Shown: piece by piece, positions 34,622-42,065 of the stretch
Numbering within the stretch: position 1 is the first letter of the stretch
Layout of the letters: the number at the start of each line of letters is the position of its first letter
NCBI GenBank assembly: GCA_910584055.1
Contig: CAJTZS010000012.1
Span: 31,150 to 95,149 of the forward strand
Source of the DNA: an uncultured Muribaculaceae bacterium
Lineage (GTDB): Bacteria; Bacteroidota; Bacteroidia; Bacteroidales; Muribaculaceae
DNA: 64,000 nt
Direction: 5' to 3'
Translations under genes and position numbers: made by a program
The notes under the pieces: generated by a model
Database searches by the model: none
Told to the model about the DNA's origin: nothing
The model's input: only the letters and a program-made list of their open reading frames with translations

Positions 34622-34810
34622 ATGAAAGAACTTATAGATAATATCTCCGTGATTATGGAGACCTTCCGTGAAAATGCAAGAACTCAGCTCGATAAGGGGA
34701 ACAAGTCGGCTGGACTTCGTGCCAGACGTGCCTCTCTCGAACTTGAACCGCTGCTGAAACGCTTCCGCAAGGTTTCGTTAGAGGCTTCAAATCCAAATCT
34801 CGCTCAATAA
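34622..34810 (+). CDS. Histone H1-like small protein
   Basis: A 62-residue basic helical protein. 'QLDKGNKSAGLRARRASLEL' and 'LLKRFRKVSLEA' match the Hc1/histone H1-like proteins widespread in Bacteroidetes. Such proteins bind DNA non-specifically and compact it; mobile elements may use one to silence or package their DNA. It is spaced 7 bases from the following PcfJ-like gene. Confidence 0.85.
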   Translation: MKELIDNISVIMETFRENARTQLDKGNKSAGLRARRASLELEPLLKRFRKVSLEASNPNLAQ

Positions 34811-34817
34811 ACCAACT

Positions 34818-35465
34818 ATGAGACTGACACCACTTCAGGAGAAGGTCAAGTGTCTTGACCGGTCTCTCCACTCTGACCACGATAAGATTGCCCGGTGGGT
34901 GATTGACAATGCGCGTCCACATATCGCTGTCAGGCAGAATAATCTTGTGACAGTATGCTTCTGCTGTGGCAATACAATGGTATATGCCGGAAAAGAGCGA
35001 TATGTCAAGTGCTGTGACTGCAACCGCACTGTGGAGATTGTGGAGGAGCTGGACTGGCTTGCAGCAAAGCGCATGGCGTCAAGATACTTCGCCTCCCTTG
35101 AGGTAGTGGACGGTATTCAGATAATGCGGACTTATGAGGTCATATTGCGCTACTCCGCTATCAACCGTCTGAAAGATGCTTATGTAAGGGAGGTTTGCCG
35201 TCATTGGATTACTCCCGACGGACGCTGTGAGGTTACTTCTTTTCGCCGTCATACCGGGTTCCTGTTGCCTAAGTCAATGTCAATGAAGTTGCGCAAAGGC
35301 AATACCGATATTGAGGATCATATCGCAAACCACGCCTATGTGATGCCGGATATGAAGCTGCTTCCTGACTTGAAGAATAAGCTTGTGAACACTGACAAAC
35401 TGGTTCCGGGAAATGCTCTTACAATCATCAGGAATCTCTTGGAACATGACTACTTAACCATCTGA
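34818..35465 (+). CDS. Half-length PcfJ-like protein
   Basis: A 215-residue homologue of the N-terminal half of the 424-residue PcfJ-like protein at 44205-45479. The zinc finger 'CFCCGNTMVYAGKERYVKCCDC' region and 'YFASLEVVDGIQIMRTYEVI' align with 'CGDCGHKF' and 'YFAILDTIDGLQLERVFLLT' there. It stops where the larger protein continues with its catalytic-looking second half. Because the end is clean and a terminator follows, it is either a natural short form or an old truncation. Confidence 0.7.
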   Translation: MRLTPLQEKVKCLDRSLHSDHDKIARWVIDNARPHIAVRQNNLVTVCFCCGNTMVYAGKERYVKCCDCNRTVEIVEELDWLAAKRMASRYFASLEVVDGIQIMRTYEVILRYSAINRLKDAYVREVCRHWITPDGRCEVTSFRRHTGFLLPKSMSMKLRKGNTDIEDHIANHAYVMPDMKLLPDLKNKLVNTDKLVPGNALTIIRNLLEHDYLTI

Positions 35466-35527
35466 CTTGCAGATTTTCTTGTTGCCAAAATAATAAAACA
35501 AATTGTCTTTTTAGCCATCAAAAACGT

Positions 35528-35559
35528 GACTGCCCTGACTCGTGAGAGCCGGGGCAGTC
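35528..35559. terminator. Bidirectional terminator between converging genes
   Basis: GACTGCCC (35528-35535) pairs with GGGGCAGTC (35551-35559), with CTC/GAG closing inside the loop, and is followed by TATTTATTGGGTTTT. It lies between the plus-strand mobile operon and the minus-strand umuC gene and can serve both. Confidence 0.75.
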
Positions 35560-35585
35560 TATTTATTGGGTTTTGAGTGTTTTTT

Positions 35586-36881
35586 TCAGCCTACAGTAAA
35601 TGCTCCTAAGGTTGTTGAGTAGTCAGGAGATTTCATCGCCCTGCGTATGGCGTTGACAAACTTTATGCTTTTTCCGTCTTCACCCTTATCCCGGTATTGT
35701 TGCGCTCCAAGCATCACTGTATCGGCGCCCATCTTTCCGTTGATCTTATCGAGGGCTATTGAAAGGTCTTTGTATTTCTGACTCCTTTCAGGATTATATT
35801 CAAATAAATCTGGCTGGATTGAATTAGCCGGAGATATGCCAGACACCATTATCCCGGCTCTCTTATAGTATATACCTTTCTTGAAGATTGCTTCCAAGAT
35901 CCTTGTGGCCATTCCCACAATCTCGCTCGTGGTATTTGTAGGTGTAAGGAATGAATGCGAAGCACTGCTGTCATACTGAATCAGATCCTCCCTGAAATGA
36001 TTGGACTGGATAAACGCTGTCACCAATGAGCATACCGAGTTTTGGCGTCTCAACTTCACAGCGCACCTTGCTGCATAGTTGGCAATGTGGCTTCTAAGAT
36101 CTGCCAAGTCCCTTATCATCTCCGGGAAACTACGGCTGGTGACAATGGTTTTCTTTGTCACTCCGTCAAGCCCGTCTATAGCTATGCAAGGTTCTCCATG
36201 CAGTTCTTTCCATGTGCGTTCACCTGTGACATGAAATTTTCTCCTTACATAATCTTTCGATAGTGCGGCAAAGTCGTATGCTGTGTTCACACCTATATAT
36301 TCCAGATTTCTCCTTATACGCCTTCCGATTCCCCACACATCGCCGACCGGGAACAGCTTCAAAGCCTTTTCCCTTTGTTCTTCCGTTCCTATAACGCAGC
36401 ATTTGTTGTAAGCCGGGTATTTCTTTGCATACTTGCTTGCCATCTTAGCCAAGGTGTTGGACGATGCAATGCCAAGACTGACAGGCATACCGGTACATTT
36501 CAGGATCTTCTTGCAAAGCTGCTCTCCCCACTTATGTAGGTCAAGATGTTCCATTCCTCTCAAATCAAGGAAAGCCTCATCAATGGAATACTGGATTACA
36601 TCTGGAGCTTCTTCCCTTAGGATTGATACTATTCGGGAGGACATATCGCCATACAGGGCATAGTTGGACGAGAAAGCCACAATCCCGGAATGGGGATACT
36701 GTTCTTTAAGCTGGTAGTATGGCATACCTTCAGGAATACCCATAGTCTTGACCTCTTTTGACCGTGCCACTATACACCCGTCGTTGTTGCTCAAAACGAC
36801 AAGGGGTGTCCTTGCAAGGTCAGGTCTGAAAACCCTCTCGCAAGAGCAGAAGAAGTTGTCACAGTCAATCAATCCTACCAT
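35586..36881 (-). CDS. umuC: UmuC-like Y-family DNA polymerase subunit
   Basis: A 431-residue Y-family polymerase. Catalytic motifs are intact: 'LIDCDNFFCSCERVF' (first Asp), 'YSIDEAFLD' (Asp-Glu pair) and 'VSLGIASSNTLAKMASK'. 'VWGIGRRI' gives the helix-hairpin-helix. It performs translesion synthesis with UmuD' after SOS-type damage. It overlaps umuD by 7 bases. Plasmid- and element-borne umuDC pairs are common and raise mutation rate after transfer or stress. Confidence 0.92.
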   Translation of the reverse strand: MVGLIDCDNFFCSCERVFRPDLARTPLVVLSNNDGCIVARSKEVKTMGIPEGMPYYQLKEQYPHSGIVAFSSNYALYGDMSSRIVSILREEAPDVIQYSIDEAFLDLRGMEHLDLHKWGEQLCKKILKCTGMPVSLGIASSNTLAKMASKYAKKYPAYNKCCVIGTEEQREKALKLFPVGDVWGIGRRIRRNLEYIGVNTAYDFAALSKDYVRRKFHVTGERTWKELHGEPCIAIDGLDGVTKKTIVTSRSFPEMIRDLADLRSHIANYAARCAVKLRRQNSVCSLVTAFIQSNHFREDLIQYDSSASHSFLTPTNTTSEIVGMATRILEAIFKKGIYYKRAGIMVSGISPANSIQPDLFEYNPERSQKYKDLSIALDKINGKMGADTVMLGAQQYRDKGEDGKSIKFVNAIRRAMKSPDYSTTLGAFTVG

Positions 36882-37333
36882 CTCTCTGAGCCTGACCGTC
36901 TGCGCCTATTGGCTTTTATTGTATAGATGACCACTCCCCACACAAGGAAGTCATCATCCCGTGTTACCTCTATCGGACTGAACTTTCTGTTTGACGGCAT
37001 AAGATAAATCTTGTCGCCTCTGTTAAGGCAGAGCCTTTTCAACGTAAACTCTCCGTTGATGCAGCACACGGCAAGATCGCCGTGTTCGGCCTCTATCGAG
37101 CGGTCGATTATCAGTATGTCTCCCTCCGTGATGCCTTCCTCACACATTGAGTCTCCCGAGACTTTTGCATAGAATGTCGATGCAGGATGCTTTATCAAAG
37201 TTCTGTTGAGATCAATGGATTCTCGTATGTAGTCTTGCGCCGGACTTGGAAAGCCGGCCCTGATGCCATCGTCGGCAAAGAGCAACGGAAGGATTGTGGA
37301 AACATCTACTCTATATAATTGAAACATTGTCAT
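36875..37333 (-). CDS. umuD: UmuD-like S24 self-cleaving protein
   Basis: A 152-residue S24 family protein. The self-cleavage site is 'GIRAGFPSPA' (Ala-Gly), the nucleophile is Ser in 'VSGDSMCEEGI' and the general base Lys is in 'GEFTLKRLC'. Cleavage triggered by RecA filaments yields UmuD', which activates UmuC. The length matches UmuD rather than LexA, and no HTH is present. First gene of the pair. Confidence 0.92.
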   Translation of the reverse strand: MTMFQLYRVDVSTILPLLFADDGIRAGFPSPAQDYIRESIDLNRTLIKHPASTFYAKVSGDSMCEEGITEGDILIIDRSIEAEHGDLAVCCINGEFTLKRLCLNRGDKIYLMPSNRKFSPIEVTRDDDFLVWGVVIYTIKANRRRRSGSERW

Positions 37334-37369
37334 ACTTGGGTCAATAGTAGATTAAAAGGTATTTGGGCG

Positions 37370-37405
37370 CAAAAATAAACGGAATTGGTGCCTAAATCAG
37401 GCACC
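37370..37405 (-). promoter_or_regulatory. umuDC promoter with overlapping inverted repeat
   Basis: TATTTTTG on the minus strand (37377-37370) fits the -7 box. GGTGCC (37387-37392) and GGCACC (37400-37405) form a 6-bp inverted repeat with 7-base spacer over the place where the -33 element should be. A repressor bound there would block the promoter. The repeat does not resemble an E. coli LexA box; which protein binds is unknown. Confidence 0.55.
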
Positions 37406-37477
37406 GTGTTGTTAAATTATCTTAATGGGATGATTTTTCTATTGGAATCCTGGACTATCCGCGTCTGTGGATTTTCC

Positions 37478-37697
37478 GATACAAAGTTACGGAGGTCGGT
37501 GTCGATGTCAAGTGATAGCCTCCGGCTTGGCTGCATGAAAAAAATCCGGCAGCCTTCCACAAATCCCAGATTTGGGTATTCCGTTTTTTTTCACTTGCCA
37601 CACTTGCCTTACGTCACCTCGGACCTCCGCCTTGAACGTATCGAGAAAATACCCCGGACGCGAGAAGCCCAAAGGCTTCAAACCAAAGGGAAAAAAA
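37478..37697 (+). repeat. Leader repeat, copy A (diverged)
   Basis: Most divergent copy of a leader seen before four operons. Matches are the minus-strand -7 box TAACTTTG (37489-37482), hairpin TGTCA/TGATA around AG (37506-37517), the block around GCAGCCTTCCACAAAT, hairpin AAATC/GATTT (37561-37573), and hairpin GAAGCC/GGCTTC (37664-37679) followed by AAAGGGAAAA just before the downstream ATG at 37708. It fills the gap between umuD and the phosphoribosyltransferase gene; I see no gene in it. Confidence 0.65.
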
Positions 37698-37707
37698 TGA
37701 GATACTT

Positions 37708-38256
37708 ATGAAACGGACAAAAGAGAAAATAACGATTAAGGAATTAAGGGTGTTAGGCTCTTACGGCAAGATGTACCACGATGCAGAGGTTTATCCCCAT
37801 TCATTACGTAAACTATCAAAGGACGTGAAGAAAAGCGACACGACCGCCATTGCTATGGCTGCCCTTCTTCTATCCCAACTCATCACCCCAAATGCAGTGC
37901 TTATCCCGGTTCCTCAGTCTTCGGGTAAGGCTGACTATACTCTTGAACTTGCGAACACAATACGGATTATTCGCCAAGATTGTGAGGTGGTAGACATTCT
38001 TTCCGGCACACCACGGAAGAAACTCTATGACATCAAGAAAACCAAGACCACCCTCAAAGGAGTGAGGACAGGACTAAAGGTTGATGAGAGTGCAGACTAC
38101 AAGGAGACACTGCAATCCAACACCAATGTGTACCTATTGGATAATGTTGTCAACACGGGCTTCACTTTCAACCGAGCAAGAAAGGCATTAAGAAAATATG
38201 TGAAGATAGAACCCTCATTGTTGGCTATCAGTGCCACAAGTAATTGGCTAAACTAA
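37708..38256 (+). CDS. Type I phosphoribosyltransferase-like protein
   Basis: A 182-residue protein. 'NVYLLDNVVNTGFTFNRA' is a variant of the PRPP-binding motif (usually with two acidic residues; here 'LDN'), and 'NAVLIPVPQSSGKADY' is the typical strand-loop before it, as in ComF- and adenine-type PRTases. The loss of the second acidic residue may alter catalysis. It precedes a SLOG-family protein by 12 bases, and PRTase-SLOG pairs hint at nucleotide-metabolite signalling or salvage. Preceded by leader copy A. Confidence 0.7.
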   Translation: MKRTKEKITIKELRVLGSYGKMYHDAEVYPHSLRKLSKDVKKSDTTAIAMAALLLSQLITPNAVLIPVPQSSGKADYTLELANTIRIIRQDCEVVDILSGTPRKKLYDIKKTKTTLKGVRTGLKVDESADYKETLQSNTNVYLLDNVVNTGFTFNRARKALRKYVKIEPSLLAISATSNWLN

Positions 38257-38268
38257 ACAAGATATATT

Positions 38269-38607
38269 ATGACAAAGAGATTGGCTATCGTAGGGAGTCG
38301 TGATTGTCCCCACATTGATATTACCCCTCACCTCCCTTTTGTTCCCTCCACCATAGTAAGTGGCGGAGCAAAGGGAGCAGACACTTTCGCTAAGGAGTAT
38401 GCTATCAAGAATAATATTCCGATTGCGGAGTATCTACCGCAGTATGACAAGTATGGTAGACAAGCACCCATTATGAGGAATATCCAAATAGTTGATAATT
38501 GTGATTACTTACTCGCTTTTTGGAACGGCACAAGCCGAGGCACGAAGTTCACTGTCGATTATGCCAATAAACGGAAAGTCCCTTACAAGGTGGTCAGAAT
38601 AGACTGA
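38269..38607 (+). CDS. SLOG-family (DUF2493-like) protein
   Basis: A 112-residue Rossmann-like protein: 'RLAIVGSRDCPHIDITPHL', 'STIVSGGAKGADTFAKEYA' and 'RNIQIVDNCDYLLAFWNG' are the standard SLOG/YspA motifs. SLOG proteins bind nucleotide-derived ligands and often accompany mobile-element defence or salvage functions. Paired with the upstream PRTase gene. Confidence 0.82.
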   Translation: MTKRLAIVGSRDCPHIDITPHLPFVPSTIVSGGAKGADTFAKEYAIKNNIPIAEYLPQYDKYGRQAPIMRNIQIVDNCDYLLAFWNGTSRGTKFTVDYANKRKVPYKVVRID

Positions 38608-38633
38608 CCGCCTTCTTTTGAAAATTTCGCGAC

Positions 38634-38770
38634 AGAGACTTACTCCGTGTCTTTAACACCGAGTAAGTCTCTGCCGGTTATCTTTAGAATATTGAATCGA
38701 TACCGATTAAGACACAAACACCAAAGACATAGAGGTTCCGCCGGGTCTCCACTTCAAAGTCTTTCGTGTC
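38634..38770. repeat. Hairpin unit U1 (H1 + H2)
   Basis: H1: a 12-bp perfect stem (38634-38645 with 38661-38672) closed by a C-C mismatch and GTGT/ACAC. H2: GACAC/GTGTC (38711-38715, 38766-38770), AAAGAC/GTCTTT, then the conserved apical AGAGGT/ACTTC region (38731-38755). Same cores as in the other units, different stem sequences. It lies just left of leader copy B. Confidence 0.75.
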
Positions 38771-38850
38771 TGTGCCTTTATTTGAAAAATTGTCAAGAAA
38801 TCTTTGAGAATATAGAGGGCTAAACTTAAAGGGAGCGATCTGCTATCCCC

Positions 38851-39112
38851 TGTGATGATTGAGTCTCGGCAGCGTGGCGTTTTTCAGTGCAAAGTTACTG
38901 CTTCCGGGAGGAACGTCAAGTGACGCTGTGCTTGCGGTCGGAGTGCTTGCCGGCAGCCTTCCACAATTTTTATGCTAAAAATTGGGTATTCCGGCTTTAC
39001 CCTCAGACTGCACACTTGCCTTATACCTCCCTAATGGACTCAGTTGTGAAATAGCACGAAAAACGGCCAGCCCTGCCGGAGAAGCTCAATCGAGCTTCAC
39101 AAGAGGGAAAAC
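38851..39112 (+). repeat. Leader repeat, copy B
   Basis: About 260 bases closely similar to copy C (43481-43740). It contains the minus-strand -7 box TAACTTTG (38897-38890), hairpin CGTCA-AG-TGACG (38914-38925), hairpin AATTTTTA/TAAAAATT (38965-38983), block CGGCCAGCCCTGCCG, and hairpin GAAGCTC/GAGCTTC (39081-39098) followed by AGAGGGAAAA. The downstream gene starts at 39130. Confidence 0.8.
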
Positions 39113-39129
39113 AATTAAATTCACACTAT

Positions 39130-39426
39130 ATGAAACTGAGAGACAGAAAAGAGGAAATCAAGATTGAAGGGAATGTATATGAACTGACCCTCATCTGGAA
39201 CAGAGAACTTCTCCGCAGGTCGGCAGTAGCTATGCCACCCGATTACGCTTACATCAGGAAGAATGGAGTGAACTTTGCTACCATTGGCTGCTCGTCAAAT
39301 CTTAACGGCTTCTTTGTAGAGAACTTCCACCTTACATCGGAGCCACCACGATGGAGAATGAAGTTTGATTATCAAAATATCAATACCATCCCCTTAACGG
39401 ATATACTCGTTAGACTTCCCCTATAA
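39130..39426 (+). CDS. Hypothetical protein, 98 aa
   Basis: A 98-residue protein, no recognised family. The fold looks beta-rich ('GNVYELTLIWNRELLRR', 'GVNFATIGCSSNLNGFF'). First gene after leader copy B and followed by three further small unknown genes in the same direction. Confidence 0.65.
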   Translation: MKLRDRKEEIKIEGNVYELTLIWNRELLRRSAVAMPPDYAYIRKNGVNFATIGCSSNLNGFFVENFHLTSEPPRWRMKFDYQNINTIPLTDILVRLPL

Positions 39427-39448
39427 TCACACTTAAAATTTCAGAACT

Positions 39449-39934
39449 ATGCACAGCACTATCTATCAAATCGACATCAAGCCGATTGCAGAGACCGATA
39501 TTCTCCGACTTGACAATATTGTAGCCGGTGAAATGGCTTCAATATCATACGTCAGCGAGAACAATGAGGACGGACGCCAGTTTGACATAAAGTGTCTTGT
39601 GGAGCATATTCTTCCAAAAGGTATGTTCACACTTTCCGAAGAGGACACTCTTACCTACAACGGAGGCTTCAATATGTGGAAAAAGTCTCACTTTGACCAC
39701 ATCAAGGAACTATCCGCTAAACTCACTCCTGCAAATGTGATGAAATGGAGCGGACCAATCGGACAACTGAAAAAGGCTATCTCCAATCCGCTCGGAACAA
39801 ACGCCCTTTTCGTAACTGAATTTTACGGAGGTGGTGGAACGGCAGACTGTTCCGCTGACCTTATGGATATAGTAAGCAAACTGAAGAAAGGGGATAAACT
39901 CTACTTGGGTGCAATCTTAGGCTATCACAACTAA
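39449..39934 (+). CDS. Hypothetical protein, 161 aa
   Basis: A 161-residue protein with alternating strands and helices and no recognised motif. A glycine run occurs near the end (FYGGGGTADCSADLMD). It has no signal peptide. Part of the leader-B operon, 22 bases after the previous gene. Confidence 0.65.
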   Translation: MHSTIYQIDIKPIAETDILRLDNIVAGEMASISYVSENNEDGRQFDIKCLVEHILPKGMFTLSEEDTLTYNGGFNMWKKSHFDHIKELSAKLTPANVMKWSGPIGQLKKAISNPLGTNALFVTEFYGGGGTADCSADLMDIVSKLKKGDKLYLGAILGYHN

Positions 39935-39946
39935 TAAACACGACTT

Positions 39947-40183
39947 ATGGAATTTATGACCGAACCAATCCCTACTTGGGCATTATGCTATCTCATTAAC
40001 GGAGACGGCACAGGACTGAGCGAGAACGAAATTGCAATGATTGACAAGTGGTATGCCGACAACAAAGTACAGACTATCACCACCGCCACTGAGAACGAGG
40101 GGAACACTCATCCCTATTTCTCACATTTTCCTGCTTTCGGACTTGCGTCTGAAGTTGTGGACTGCATTGTAATGACTTATTGA
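39947..40183 (+). CDS. Hypothetical protein, 78 aa
   Basis: A 78-residue acidic protein; 'LSENEIAMIDKWYADNKVQ' resembles short DUF6926-like proteins seen on Bacteroidales elements, a weak match from memory. No catalytic motif. Confidence 0.6.
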   Translation: MEFMTEPIPTWALCYLINGDGTGLSENEIAMIDKWYADNKVQTITTATENEGNTHPYFSHFPAFGLASEVVDCIVMTY

Positions 40184-40245
40184 CAATACCGAATATTAAC
40201 CGCCACTACTCCGCATTAGGAGTAGTGGCACAAAATCTACATTTT

Positions 40246-40518
40246 ATGATTACCACAGAAATAACCTACAAGGGCGAGAACTATACTTGCCGAATTGTGA
40301 ATAGCAACGATGGCGAAGAACTGATTATCGCAGGAACAAGCCTCCTTGATGAACTTATGCCTTACGAAATTACAGATAAATGTAACGGCTTCGCTGACAA
40401 GGAAGCCGAAGAAATAGACGAGGAAATTTTCTATTATACCTCCGATTGTGATTTGAAACTTCCCGATAAGGAACTTTTAGCAATCCTCAAAGAGAGCAAT
40501 CCCGAATGGTTTGATTGA
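40246..40518 (+). CDS. Hypothetical acidic protein, 90 aa
   Basis: I start this gene at the ATG at 40246, not at an earlier one at 40180, because an 8-bp hairpin (CCACTACT/AGTAGTGG, 40203-40228) lies 18 bases upstream and the protein read from 40246 has a natural beginning (MITTEITYKGENYTCRI). It is acidic, with no known motif. Last gene of the leader-B operon. Confidence 0.6.
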   Translation: MITTEITYKGENYTCRIVNSNDGEELIIAGTSLLDELMPYEITDKCNGFADKEAEEIDEEIFYYTSDCDLKLPDKELLAILKESNPEWFD

Positions 40519-40542
40519 ATACAGCCTCTTACCCCCTTACCG

Positions 40543-40564
40543 CCTCGACCTTAAATGGTCGGGG
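40543..40564 (+). terminator. Terminator after the leader-B operon
   Basis: CCTCGACC (40543-40550) pairs with GGTCGGGG (40557-40564) over a 6-base loop, followed by CGATTTTGCT. It comes 25 bases after the last stop codon. Confidence 0.65.
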
Positions 40565-40610
40565 CGATTTTGCTCTGTCCCCTCGCAAAACCGCCTCTTG
40601 GAAAATATGC

Positions 40611-40725
40611 CCGGCTATTTCAGATGCAGATTGCCACTCAAATAGCCGGAGTCTGTGAATATTATGGATCACACAGCGACGGCACGGAGTCACGACGAGC
40701 CATATAATACATACAATATAGGTAT
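40611..40725. repeat. Hairpin and partial H0 module before rloA
   Basis: CCGGCTATTT (40611-40620) pairs with AAATAGCCGG (40640-40649). At 40690-40720 CACGACGAGCCATAT matches the start of the H0 modules found elsewhere, followed by an AT-rich partner arm ending ATATAGG. The complete H1 and H2 modules were not found here. The rest of 40565-40770 shows nothing I recognise. Confidence 0.4.
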
Positions 40726-40773
40726 AATTTAAAAGCTTTTTTTGTGAATTATATGTAAAAAATCGTCTAATCT

Positions 40774-40805
40774 TTTGGTCATGCCAAATTAAATCGCTAT
40801 ATTTG
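40774..40805 (+). promoter_or_regulatory. Promoter of the rloA-rloB pair
   Basis: TTTG (40774-40777), a 20-base spacer and TATATTTG (40798-40805) make a textbook Bacteroides promoter. The gene's ATG at 40824 is only about 18 bases downstream, so the leader is very short. Confidence 0.75.
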
Positions 40806-40823
40806 CAGAAAAGTTGCAGGATT

Positions 40824-42065
40824 ATGATATTAAATTTAGAATTTAAAAATTATAGATCATTCAAAGGCACTTGCTCCTTTACAACGGAACCGACCTCTAC
40901 AAAAGCAAAGGTCGAAAATTTATGTGAGGTTGAGACTAAGGCTGAGGGTCCCAAAAAAGCATTGAAGATTTCCTTAATATATGGTGCTAATGCTTCTGGC
41001 AAAACCAACATTATAAAATTCCTATATGGGTTCAGACGTTGGGTGCTGAACCTTGACAATCGGGTTGGAGAAGATATTGTGTTATATCAGCCTTTCAAAT
41101 TTGACAGTGAAACGGCAACCGCACCCATTGAGTTCTCAATGGAGTTTATAGCCCATAAGATCAGATATAAATACGAAGTGTGTTTTTCAAGACAAAAGAT
41201 TGATTCCGAGTCTTTGATTTCATATCCCAACGGAAAACAGACTCTACTCTATAACCGTATTGCATTACCTGACAATCCTGAGTCTGACACTATTAAGTTT
41301 GGGGCAAGCCTTACAGCTAATAAGCCTTTTAATGTATTCAAAAATCAGCTGCTTATCTCGAAATTCCTTAAGGACACTCCATGCGCCCCTATAACAAGTG
41401 CTGCGAAATATCTGGCTGACATAGTCATTTCCAATGGGTTTCATGAAGACACTGTGCTTGGAGAAGACAAAGAAATGCTTAGGTGGCTATATTCCAATCC
41501 TGACAACAAACGTATGCTTGCCGAACTGCTGGCTTTCGCTGACACAGGATTAACTGACTTTCAGGTAGAAAAACGAAGCGGTGATTTTGAAGTAACCGGG
41601 CTGCATGGTCTGTTCAAGGACGGGGAAAACATAGGAAAGACAGAGCTGCCATTGAAAGAGGAGTCTTTTGGAACAAGGGCATTGTTCCTCATAGGATGTC
41701 ATACTTTACAGGCCCTGCAAAACGGCAGTCCGTTCTTTGTGGATGAGATGGACTCAGGCCTCCACTCTTATATAACTCAACTGATTGTTGACATTTTCAG
41801 AAACGAACGGATCAATGATAAGCATTCCCAATTGATTTTCACGACCCACGATGTAAATCTGCTTGATCAAAACACCATCCGTAAAGACCAGGTCTGGTTT
41901 ACAGAGAAAGATAAGTTCGGGGTATCGGAATTATTCACTCTTTCAGATTTTGATGATGTCCGGGAAGAGACCCCATTTGCCAGGTGGTATCTTAACAACA
42001 AGTTTGGCGGAGTTCCTTCTCTATCATCATTGGAAAAACTCTTTGTAGAAGATGGGAAGGAATAA
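40824..42065 (+). CDS. RloA/AbiLi-like AAA ATPase
   Basis: An ABC-type AAA_21 ATPase of about 413 residues. Walker A is 'IYGANASGKTNIIKFLYG', the signature region precedes 'PFFVDEMDSGLHSYITQLIV' (Walker B with catalytic Glu) and 'LIFTTHDVNLLD' supplies the H-loop. The start at 40824 ('MILNLEFKNYRSFKG') is typical of RloA and fits the promoter. It pairs with an RloB gene (14-base overlap). RloA/RloB correspond to AbiLi/AbiLii, a two-gene abortive infection system against phage. Confidence 0.87.
   Translation: MILNLEFKNYRSFKGTCSFTTEPTSTKAKVENLCEVETKAEGPKKALKISLIYGANASGKTNIIKFLYGFRRWVLNLDNRVGEDIVLYQPFKFDSETATAPIEFSMEFIAHKIRYKYEVCFSRQKIDSESLISYPNGKQTLLYNRIALPDNPESDTIKFGASLTANKPFNVFKNQLLISKFLKDTPCAPITSAAKYLADIVISNGFHEDTVLGEDKEMLRWLYSNPDNKRMLAELLAFADTGLTDFQVEKRSGDFEVTGLHGLFKDGENIGKTELPLKEESFGTRALFLIGCHTLQALQNGSPFFVDEMDSGLHSYITQLIVDIFRNERINDKHSQLIFTTHDVNLLDQNTIRKDQVWFTEKDKFGVSELFTLSDFDDVREETPFARWYLNNKFGGVPSLSSLEKLFVEDGKE

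Noticed and set aside
37385..37711. A 108-residue plus-strand frame before the phosphoribosyltransferase gene
   Set aside because: It runs through leader copy A, has no counterpart in copies B-D in the same frame, and its composition is atypical.
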